The notes under the pieces are model-generated. The model was not told the DNA's origin and ran no database searches. It saw nothing but the letters and a program-made list of their open reading frames with translations. Shown here piece after piece: positions 55,349-64,000 of a DNA stretch of 64,000 nucleotides. The stretch comes from Myrmaecium sp. VS I D KN 1 (Eukaryota > Ascomycota > Dothideomycetes > Valsariales > Valsariaceae), in contig JADQAV010000008.1 of the NCBI GenBank assembly GCA_019775845.1, positions 496,001-560,000 of the forward strand, written 5' to 3'. The translations under genes were made by a program, and so were the position numbers. The stretch's first letter is position 1. The number at the start of each line of letters is the position of its first letter.

Positions 55349-56887
55349 CTACGAGCTCCCCGGTCCCGGCGGCGTGCGCACGAAGGGCAGATCCTCGTTG
55401 TTCTCCCAGGAGACGAGCTTCTGCTTGCCGCGGACGAGCTGCCAGAGCATGTAGTTCATGACGCACTTGACGCCCATCTCCTCGCCGCGGCGGACGACGT
55501 AGCCGTTGATGTACTTGATCTCGGTGCGGAGGCCGGCGCGGGTGTCGGCAAGCATGCTGCTGATGTTGTCCTTGGTCTTGCCCGCGACGGAGACGACCCG
55601 GGCCTCGAGCTTGTCCGGGCCGAAGCGGGAGTCGATGTTGGGCAGGCCGCGCAGCTCGGGCAGCTGCCGGATCACCATGCTGATCTCGGCGAGGAGGAGG
55701 CGCATCACCCGGGTGAGGGGGTAGTTGTAGAGGATGCTGCCGTTGCGGGCGTCGAGCAGGGCCGTCAGCGGATTGATGATCGCGTTGACAGCCAGCTTCT
55801 CGAGCTGCAGCTGGATCAGCTCGGACGGGGGGAAGCCGACGGCGCAGAGGGCGGGCGTGCGAGTAAGGGTGCGGAGCATGTACCGGGAGGTGGGCGCCCA
55901 GCGCATCGGGAGGTACGCGTCCTTGTTGCGGGGGTCCGGTTCCGGTGCTTGCGCTTCGTGCTGCGTGATGCCCAGAGACATGGTGCCGAAGCCAGCGTGC
56001 TCAACCACCCACGAGCTGGGGCTGTTTGTGCCGTGGGTGTTGATGCCGACCATGTAGTGTGGCCTGGTTGCCGGGTTTGGGAAGACTTGCTCGTTGACGT
56101 CTTCAATGAGGCCCATCCCATTTTGGAGGAAAAGAATGGTTGATTGAGGGGTCAATCGGTGCTTGACCGACTGAAGGGCGCTGATGCATATAGGAGCCTT
56201 CACGGTGAGTATCAAGTTGTATATCGGCCCTTCTTCACCCTCTGCCCCGGAGATGTCGGACTCTTCAAAAACATCATCCAGCTCTTCCTCATTGGCTTCC
56301 TCATGCTCCTGCAGTCTCTGTTCATTGAAACCAGCGCGTCTAAACGCTTCAGCCTCATCCTCCTCCACCAGTTGCCCATCCACGTAGTTTTTCCCGTGGA
56401 ATCGAAAATATGGAATCACGATTTCAGCATCGAATCCGCTCCGTGCCTCGTATACACCCCCCGTCTTCACCGAGATCTCACGGGGACCATCCATCCACTC
56501 CCTCAATAGTGTCCGCCGGTGGAAAAGCAGGGTAATCGGTGGCGGGTTCGGTATGCCTCGCAACGAGTGCGCGATGAACTTTCCTACGCTCCCCACTCCT
56601 AATATGTGTATCCGTCTGGGGACCTCATTACGCCTTCGGTAATGTTCAGCGAGAGATTTTTTGGGCGAGGCGGCGGAGGTACGACTCGGGCTTTGCCCCG
56701 CGCTGGAGTCCGGGTTAGCTGAGTATATTTTACGGTTGATGGTGACCAGACACACCTCGGAGGGTGATTCTCGTCAGCCTTCTTTCCCTTCGGCTCTTGA
56801 CCATTCGCAGTCCACCATGAAGCGCACCGCGCACCATCCAGACGCCCAAAGGCCACCCGGCCCAGGCCTGTCTCACTCCGTTCGCAT
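55349..56887 (-). CDS. 2-dehydropantoate 2-reductase (ketopantoate reductase) family protein, two exons
   Basis: Reduces ketopantoate to pantoate with NADPH in the pantothenate/CoA pathway; the yeast counterpart is Pan5. The main exon 56702-55349 holds both domains. The NADPH site is RIHILGVGSVGKFIAH (GVGSVG at about residues 39-44). LTVKAPICISALQSV, ILFLQNGMGLIEDV and the C-terminal helix KLAVNAIINPLTALLDARNG (with the catalytic Lys) are typical of the family, as is EIKYINGYVVRRGEEMGV near the end. An acidic insert of about 45 residues (EEDEAEAFRRAGFNEQRLQE onward) splits the nucleotide-binding domain. The main exon lacks an early ATG. I infer an 11-base first exon (56887-56877, ATGCGAACGGA before GTGAGA) and an intron to 56703 with a GCTAACC branch site, giving 454 residues. 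This first exon is the uncertain part. Confidence 0.88.
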
Positions 56888-57346
56888 TGAAGGTGGCGGC
56901 GAGATATTCGGAATCCGAGCCGCGGGAGTGTATGAAAGAAGGTCGGAGGAGACAGGGTGACGGCTGTAGGCGACGTTGGCTAGTATTCGATACCCAGGGG
57001 ATAAGGAATGTTGGTATGACTGGGGGGAGAGCGCAATATTGAAAGTAATAGCAATGAGGAAGGGAGGCGGTTCACACAAGAGATCTGAGGTTGACGGCAT
57101 TAACTTTCCAAAGTCCAGGGACCACCGCTCGGCAAAACGTCGGCTTAGATTATTCAAAGATTCCGCCCAACGGCGCCAGTTGCAAGCAAACACCTGCAAT
57201 CCAGGTCGTATACCCAATAAAAGTCCTGAACCGGAAGTCTTCCCTTTACATTTCACTGATTCTAGTGTTCATATTCGCTACCAAGAGACTGCCATCCATC
57301 CACTCATTGTAGGGAGCGTCTTGCCTCCTTTTCGACCTCACCAATC
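56888..57346. promoter_or_regulatory. Divergent promoter region of ketopantoate reductase and LRP1
   Basis: 459 bases between divergent start codons must hold both promoters. No specific site is claimed. Confidence 0.45.
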
Positions 57347-58123
57347 ATGGACACTACCAACCTCAACCCGCTCCTCGACACCCTCTCCACCAACATTGAC
57401 GACCTCGAGAAAGCCTTGACGCCTCTGCTCCATCCCGCCGGCCTCTCCGCCGCTGCCAGCAAGCTTCCCCTTCTCGACAAAGCCAAGCTCTACGTCCTTA
57501 GCACCTATGCGATCGAGTCCATTCTTTTCTCCTACCTGCGCCTCAACGGCGTCAACGCCAAGGACCACCCCGTCTTTACCGAGCTCACGCGCGTGAAGCA
57601 GTACTTCGAGAAGCTTAAGAATGCCGAGCAAGGGCCGGCGAAACGCAACATGACCCTGGACACGGCAGCCGCAGGCCGGTTCGTCAAGGCTGGGTTGGCG
57701 GGGAATGAGCAGTACGACAAGGAGCGCGCGGAGCGGCAGGCGCGGGAGCGCGCTGCGGCGGAGGCCAAGATGGCGAAGCTGGATGCGAAGACGAGGATGA
57801 AGGAGATGAAGGAGCGGATGGACGAGGAGAGCGCGGGGAGGAAGAGAAAGGCAAATGATGAGGGAGAGCTAGTGCACGAAGAGCCGGAGCCGGAGGAGCC
57901 AGAGGAGGGCTCGGGCGCGACGCCAAAGGCGGACAAGAAGAGGAGAAAGAAAGGCAAGAGGCAGAGTGCCATCGAGATGGAGGATATGGAGAAGTTGGAG
58001 CCGAAGAATGAGGAGAGGATCATCCCGAGCAACAAGAAGCACAAGGCTAAATCAAGCAAGCCGCCGAAGGGTCCGAAGGAAGCCTTCCAGGCTTTGCTGA
58101 AGGGAAAGAAGGGCGGTGCGTGA
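57347..58123 (+). CDS. LRP1: Exosome cofactor LRP1/Rrp47 (C1D family)
   Basis: Binds Rrp6 and helps the nuclear exosome process rRNA, snRNA and snoRNA 3' ends. A single exon of 258 residues. The N-terminal 100 residues are the helical Sas10/C1D domain: NIDDLEKALTPLL, LPLLDKAKLYVLSTYAIESI and LFSYLRLNGVNAKDHPVFTE, then LTRVKQYFEKLKNAE, the family hallmark. The C-terminal part is a highly charged Lys/Arg/Glu tail (DKKRRKKGKRQSA, NKKHKAKSSKPPKGPK), suited to RNA binding and nuclear import. The start at 57347 is the first ATG of the frame. Confidence 0.93.
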   Translation: MDTTNLNPLLDTLSTNIDDLEKALTPLLHPAGLSAAASKLPLLDKAKLYVLSTYAIESILFSYLRLNGVNAKDHPVFTELTRVKQYFEKLKNAEQGPAKRNMTLDTAAAGRFVKAGLAGNEQYDKERAERQARERAAAEAKMAKLDAKTRMKEMKERMDEESAGRKRKANDEGELVHEEPEPEEPEEGSGATPKADKKRRKKGKRQSAIEMEDMEKLEPKNEERIIPSNKKHKAKSSKPPKGPKEAFQALLKGKKGGA

Positions 58124-58810
58124 GGACTATTCGGTGGTTCGCAAAGCGCGATCGAACTGTCATTGAGACGGGTGATTCCGTGCGGCTAGAGGTCCTACCG
58201 TTCATTGTGCGATTATGGTCATCAAGGCTCGCTTGGGTGCAGAATCTACGGTCATCCAGCCATGGCTCAGGCACCACGATATCCTTGGTCAGCGGGAGCT
58301 CTTTTGTAAGAAGATTTTCAGCGACGTTCAGGCCTCATCCCCTAAGTGGGACATCCCGGCGTTCCCGATGGATGTGATTCGGAGGCACGGCGGTATAGAC
58401 TCAAGCTCCGCTCTGAAGTCCAAGCACTCACTAATGCCTATCGGCTTGGACCAAGGACTGACGGGGAAAAAATCCTAATTTCACTCAGCTGCATGTGGAA
58501 ACAATCTAAGCCGAGGAATGAAGCTTTTCTCGCTTCCGCAATCGATTAATAAAAACAGGACTATCTTATGGTGAGACTGGTAATCAGTGCCATCTTGGGT
58601 CCCTATTCTGTCTTTTCATCTTCTTCGTGCCACTCTTGTTTTTGACATCATCCGTAGACCCATGACTAATAACAAGGCAATCAAGGGCTCCCACGTGGAG
58701 GAACCATTGTACGCTTCTTTTCACCCATAGCTTCTCGCTCTTGGGTGAGTTCACTTGAAACAGTAAAGGGAAAGGGGCCCGCGCGACAATTATGCGGGTT
58801 CACACGATGA
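58124..58810. other. Convergent 3' region between LRP1 and the first receptor gene
   Basis: About 690 bases; short open frames only, none supported. Confidence 0.5.
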
Positions 58811-60126
58811 TTACCTTGACCAGCCAGAGAACTTCGTGGAGCTCTCATTGCTGTACCTTGCATCTTCTACAGGTCCAGGAGGTCTCCGCACTCCGTTCAT
58901 TCGCTGCAGACCAGCATAGTCTTCGGGTTCCATGGGCTCGCTTCTGACTTCTATTTCGATTTCTTGCTTCACCACTCCCATACCCACCAATTCATTCTGG
59001 CTGCCGCTCCCACCGGGCCTTCGACTCCTGTGGCCAATAGCTAGTCCTCGGAAAAGACGGCGACTGCCTTTGTCTGCCGTTAGTGCTTCAACGGTAGTAG
59101 TGTTGCCGAATCGTCCTGATGGTCTCTCGAAGAAAGGAAACTGGAAGGCCTCTGTACCGTCGGACTCTGGTGGCGGCGCTATGTCGTCGGACGCAAGGCT
59201 ACGACGAGTAAGCGAGTAAAGGAGCACGTGGAGCCAGCCATTGGAGGCAACCATGACTCCGGCGATACAAAGATGCACGATGGAAGGCGCATAGCCCGTC
59301 ATGCTCAACATTCGCGCAGACACAAGTGGAAGCGTGCATACGACGTAGACAAGGGGATATACCACCATTAGACCGGAACGCAGTTTTGCGCGCTTGGCTT
59401 CAACAGGCGTATAACGGTTTACGCGGATACGGTGCCAGAGGATACAGGATATGGTGGCATATATGAGTATGACTCCAAATACCGCAACAAAGATCCAAAT
59501 ATAGTGCGACCAGAGCTAATGTGTCAGTTAGCGAATTCTTTAACGGAAGCGTCAATCACCCAGATACTCACCCGGATCGCGATGTACTCATGTTTCACCC
59601 AGCACCATGCGCCGGCGCGGGCGTATAAATCGCTTGGATGCAGGGCCATACCAGCCACGACCATAGCCCAGGTGAACGACCACACGAAACCGATGAGCAT
59701 GTTCATTCCGCGCTGGGCAAGCTTCCATGCCATCACGACCGTGGCAAGAGTGTGTATGCCAATGAACAAGCACCAGAGGCCACAAGACATGTCGCCCGTG
59801 GAGAGCAGTAGTCCTTGAGCCCAGCAAGATGCGGAATCCACTTCAATTGCGTTCCTGACTAGCCAATCGGCATTCGGCAAGAAGGCCATCGATTGTTGAA
59901 TGTCCGCTAGCAGCAGATTATATATGAGCACGATGAATTGGCTAGAGCCTCCCTTGTGGCCTTTGAGGCGGTTCGAAACGATTTTGTATGTCAAGAAACC
60001 GAAAAGACCGAGAGAGGCAAAGAATGAAAGGATGCCGCAGGCTGCAGATGCAGCAAGCCCGTGACGCAGCACGTTCGGCAAAGGGGCCAGTCTCCCGGTG
60101 GATTCTTTCTCGACGTCAGTCAGCAT
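58811..60126 (-). CDS. Seven-transmembrane receptor, GPCR-like (copy 1), two exons
   Basis: Exons 60126-59572 and 59515-58811 join in frame to 419 residues; the intron has GCTAACTGAC before its acceptor. The hydrophobicity pattern gives seven membrane segments: ASAACGILSFFASLGLFGFL, FIVLIYNLLLADIQQSMAFL, LSTGDMSCGLWCLFIGIHTL, NMLIGFVWSFTWAMVVAGMA, HYIWIFVAVFGVILIYATIS, VVYPLVYVVCTLPLVSARML and VHLCIAGVMVASNGWLHVLL, then YSLTRRSL and a cytoplasmic tail of about 120 residues. The extracellular Cys before segment 3 is present. Fungal families with this look include the Git3/Gpr1 nutrient receptors and cAMP-receptor-like proteins. I cannot assign the class or ligand. Paralogue of the gene at 62161-63645. 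Confidence 0.85.
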
Positions 60127-62160
60127 GGCGGCGACGCCTCCCGGTAGTGTTTATGGTCGTTCGAAGGCTGTGGTTGCACTGAACGTTCAGGCGCTCCAGC
60201 TGATCATCCTAGCAGGAAGTATGAGTAAGGACATGAGAAAGGAATATGCCTCAAAAGACGAATGCCACCAGCAGCTTCCGCACCCAGCGCAACAATAGAA
60301 GAGAATGGAGAACAAGATCTTGAGTGTATAGGAAGAAAGAGAAAGGTTGGCAAAAGCTCGGTTAATTTGGGGTACCTAGTATGATATTGTACGATTGTAC
60401 GTAAATCCAGGCTTGACGACGGCACGCGACGTTCCTTACGGTCAACCCAAAAGCCTCAAAGCTTAGGAGCCGCTTGTCACCGTTCAGTTGAACGAACTTT
60501 GCGCCGGTACGCCTCGAGGGTTCTTGAAGCGGTTTAGCAGCAATAAGGCAGGTGGAACCGTCCCGGTCAAGTCGTGAAGCTTGGGGTCCGATCGTGTCGC
60601 AACGCGGTGTCGATTCGGCGTGCTTGTACCGACGTTCTGCACAGTGGAGCGGTCAGTAGCAGGGAAGTCCTCGTGCCAGTCGCTTGGGTTGCAGGTGTGA
60701 GCTGCTCGTGGATGGTCGATGGGTGCGTTGATATCCTGCTGCGGTTAGAGAGGCTGAAGCAGCAACGACTACTTACTCTAGGTGAAGTAAGGTGAGGTAA
60801 GGTAAGGTACCTCAGGTTTCGAAGGTCAAGTGCCTCAGGTAACAACCGACAAATGTCAAATGATCCCGCGTGCCCAACTTGCGAAGAACTCGACCTCCTA
60901 CTACCTGATTATCACCGGCACCGGCACCGGCACCGCACCATCTCAGCGAGCCCACCTGCTCAGGCTACGATCACCACTACTGATCACCACTAACGGAACC
61001 AAGACGTTGCTGGCGACATGGCCACTTGATAGTAATCCGCATCACTGTCGGTAGCTTGGCTCACCTTCATGTCAGTATCCAAGCTCCTCAGAAAGCCGCT
61101 ACGTTCCAGAGACGGATCAGCCCGGCGGTATCGACTGCAACACGCTGGCTGCGGTCCAGGGACCGTCAGAGAAAAACTGGCTCTGCTACCTGCTTGTCTC
61201 CTCGGAGACTTTCTTCAAAGTAACCTCCAGGGTAGCAAAACCCCCGGACTTCGAATGGGGTGGGAGTACCACGTGTGCTGCTGATTCCCAGCTCCTGCCA
61301 ACCTGCGGCGTGCCGTGGTGCAATTCCCTACGATGGCTTCTCCTCGGGTCGCACCGGCACAGACTTCGCGGCTGCTCACATATGTAGAGCTGAAACCATG
61401 CAAGCAAAGCACTTATGACTCGGCTCCGTGGTGTTGCAAGGCCAAATGATTATGGTATAGTGTTAAGACAAAGAGAGCTTCCAGGAGCTATGCTCCAAAG
61501 TCCATCCACTCATGCCACTCAGTTGCCTGCGTCGACTATGGCTAGCGGAACGCATCACGACAATGACGCTAAGGTGCGGCAATAGCTCTAACATTGTGTT
61601 GTCCTCTTCGATGGCCGTTCGAGCAAATCTTGAAATGACCGATTCCTAGTGCTCTTTGTGAACCGTTTCATGCCGGTCTCCGGTGCCCTTCTTGAGGTTA
61701 CGCCGGTCACGGCTCTCTGAAACTGACATATATACCAACTCACAATGGCGCCGAAGTTGTGCTGAATGTCGGGGTTCGCTTCCAAGTGCCTGACTTGACA
61801 AAGCAAATGCTGCCTATCCTAGAAGGCGTTCGTCAAGGTCACCAGATATTCTCAGAAATCTCAGCAGTCCCTACGACCTGCGGGGGGAAAATTCCTTCCG
61901 CCTTTCTATCTCCGGGATCCGAGAATGGGCATGTTACTTCGAGATCACTGGAAGTTGCGCCATTACCATATTATCGCTCCAGACTTTCTTCAAGAGATAC
62001 GGAATTTGTCATTATAAGAGATGAAGAAGAGGGTATCGAAAGAAATTTAGTACCAAGCCGACCTCTACGCGGTTACCACCGGGCCAGGCTAAATCGAAAA
62101 CCGTAATCTGCTTAAACGAAGTTGCGCTGCAACAGCCGACCTGCGAGCTCGCCGCTACAG
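60127..62160. other. 2 kb spacer between the two receptor genes
   Basis: Promoter of receptor copy 1 and 3' region of copy 2. It contains GTACCTA motifs at 60371 and about 60805 and a short CACCGG repeat at 60914-60938. No supported gene, and no remnant of a third receptor was recognised. Confidence 0.5.
60914..60938. repeat. Short CACCGG tandem repeat
   Basis: About four copies of CACCGG in the spacer. Confidence 0.75.
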
Positions 62161-63645
62161 TTATTGTCTTCCCCAAGGCCTACGCTGCCCATCCTCTTCA
62201 AAGGAATTTGTGCTTTCCTTTCTCGCCCCATCTTTGGTGCTGCTCTCTGAATCCGCATGCTCGAATGTTATTTCCACTCTCGTTTCCGTTTTGATATTTG
62301 CGAATGCGGCCTGACGCATTTCCCTATTGATAATGGATTCCGTGCTTCCTACAGGACTAGGCTCGCGCAGAGATGGACTCGAACTCCTCCGGCGGCCCTG
62401 GGCTGGTTCGGCGTTGTGGGCGAGGCGACTACGATCGGCTGGTCTATTCGGCTTGAAGCTGTCGTGGGTTCGCTTGCCGCCGGTAATCGTTGTGATGTTA
62501 CGGGCCTTGCTCGTTTCCGGATCCATCGACTGTATCTCCCACCCTGTAGTGAGGTCATCGGTTCCGCGACGGTTACTCTTCGTATCGCCCAACTCATTGG
62601 AGACGAGTACTCGACGGGTGAGGGTATACAACAGACAATCCACCCAGCCACAGGACGTTATCAGACACCCTGCAACCAGATAGTAGTCTTCAGAGAATGT
62701 GTTCCCGCTCATGGCAGCCATTCGGCCCGCGCTAGTGAGAGCCTGTTAGCTGACAAAAGACTCTGTTGCAGGGTAGTAAAACCTACGCTAATGGGAGTGT
62801 CAAGATAACATATGCTGTTGGGTACACGACCATATAGCGCGAAGCCTGCGACACGACCTTGTTTGTCCCTCCCGCCCCTTTCAGTAAAATAATGCTAGAC
62901 AGCTGTTTTCGCAGGTGCAGAAAAATAAAGGCATACACCAGGATAGTGCCGAATTCGTCGATGAATATCCAGAGATAGTGGAGCGTTAGTCGAGACGTCT
63001 CATGCTTCGAGGAGATCCAGCACTTCATTGGACATTAGCAGATGCTCCTTAATTGATATCTTCTCTGGGAAAGGGAGGAAAAACTTCGAAACTCACCCAG
63101 GAACCAGCGCGGAGGAAGAAGTGGGTACCGTGTGTTATAGGCCCAACGATTGTCAAAACAGCTCCAAGGACCCAAATGCCGATGATGGCAGCCAAGAATG
63201 TCCGAAATGGTATTCTATATCCGCGAACAAGAGATATCCACGTATGAACAGCGATGGCCAGGACGAAAAACCCACTGCACACATCACCAATGTGAAGGAA
63301 CCAAGCTTGCGCGAAGCATTGGCTGGTTGGTCCAATGATCTTGTTTAGGCCGACCCAGTGAAAGCTGAAAACAAAGGCGATAGACTGCTGCATGTCCGCC
63401 AGCAGGAGCTGGTAGATCAAAAGAACATACTGATTGTAACCGACGTAAGATCTATAATGCCTCTGCCACGCTAACATGCGCCACGTTATCCAGGCTAGAA
63501 GAACTGCGCAACTGATGACGGACAGTGTTGCGAGGATTCCTGCGACTATCAGCCCAGACCGGATGTTCGACGGTATCGGATCCAGGCTGTATGGAGCGGC
63601 ATACAGCTCCCCCGGCTTGAACGTGTCCCTTACCATAAGAGGCAT
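62161..63645 (-). CDS. Seven-transmembrane receptor, GPCR-like (copy 2), three exons
   Basis: Exons 63645-63097, 63022-62787 and 62731-62161 join in frame to 451 residues. It parallels copy 1 segment by segment: VLLIYQLLLADMQQSIAFVF (copy 1 VLIYNLLLADIQQSMAFL), CFAQAWFLHIGDVCSGFFVL, MVVYPTAYVILTLPLAAGRM (copy 1 MVVYPLVYVVCTLPLVSARM) and GWVDCLLYTLTRRVL (copy 1 GWLHVLLYSLTRRSL). The cytoplasmic tail of about 160 residues is Ser/Arg-rich and unlike copy 1 except for a shared V-E-I-x-x-E-style short stretch. Copy 2 has an extra intron inside segment 6, and its first intron sits ten codons earlier than in copy 1, so the duplication is old. Ligand unknown. Confidence 0.85.
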
Positions 63646-64000
63646 GTCGAATTAGGCTGGCTTCCGTTCGAGCCCGCGGGGGAGAAACATGGGGAACGAA
63701 AAGAAAGCGAAGAAAGAAGTAAAAAGGATTGCAGACTTGACAAATTAGGAGACCGACGAGAATTCAGGGTGGACGACAGGATCTGCTAGGCGGTATCATC
63801 GATGGAAGCGATGACCAGAAGTTCAGAGAGCCGAGGGAGAGGGAGGCGAAGGCTTTGTAGGGTCCCAGTTCGCACTGACAGGAGCTTGCTTGCTACGGAG
63901 TACCTACCCATCGACCTGGTCTCTCCTGGATCGAGGCCGGTGCCATCAGCGCGGGATAATTACTGGGGACAGGGCCAGTGGAGGTGGCGGAGCCTCTAAA
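63646..64000. other. Promoter of receptor copy 2, to the window end
   Basis: 355 bases upstream of the receptor start. A frame on the plus strand runs off the edge (63802 on) but shows no protein-like feature. Confidence 0.45.

Noticed and set aside
1-64000. Transposons, viral relics, CRISPR arrays or a secondary metabolite cluster
   Set aside because: No transposase, reverse transcriptase, capsid, integrase, repeat-spacer pattern, polyketide or peptide synthetase features were seen on either strand.

Overview
This 64 kb window is chromosomal DNA of a filamentous ascomycete (Pezizomycotina; a eurotiomycete-like fungus is my best guess from the look of the ATG29 and PalI proteins, but the class is inferred). 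The evidence is about 20 widely spaced single genes on both strands and many short GT..AG introns of 38-120 bases, often with a CTAAC/CTGAC-like branch site just before the acceptor. Typical fungal genes such as palI, ATG29, an Arb2-domain gene and a cellular RNA-dependent RNA polymerase are also present. I see no transposon, viral relic, tRNA, CRISPR array or biosynthetic gene cluster.

Layout, left to right. 0-12 kb: deoxyribose-phosphate aldolase (+), a 1510-residue RNA-dependent RNA polymerase of the RNA silencing type (-), and a 1076-residue helical-repeat plus coiled-coil protein of unknown function (-). 13-20 kb: mitochondrial D-lactate dehydrogenase (+) and autophagy protein ATG29 (+, with a 10-base micro-exon). 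20-32 kb, all on the minus strand: pH-signalling membrane protein PalI, ribosomal protein eS4, a siroheme synthase fusion, the Rogdi/Rav2 V-ATPase assembly factor, and a coiled-coil protein with a degenerate RING-like Cys/His cluster. 34-43 kb: YAE1 (+), a gene weakly resembling the UFM1 ligase UFL1 (-), mitochondrial ribosomal protein uS14m (+) and an Arb2-domain protein (+). 44-55 kb: a serine/proline-rich repeat protein (-), a 4.7 kb stretch with no supported gene, and a single-pass EGF-like membrane protein (+). 55-64 kb: ketopantoate reductase (-), the exosome cofactor LRP1/Rrp47 (+), and two related seven-transmembrane receptors in tandem (-).

The genes do not form one pathway. Three functional threads can be noted. 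The RNA-dependent RNA polymerase and the Arb2-domain protein both belong to RNA silencing and heterochromatin, though they lie 33 kb apart. PalI, Rav2 and the two receptors concern pH sensing, vacuolar acidification and environmental signalling. YAE1, eS4, uS14m and LRP1 concern ribosome function and RNA processing. The least explained items are the helical-repeat/coiled-coil protein, the UFL1-like gene, the SPEK-repeat protein and the receptor pair.
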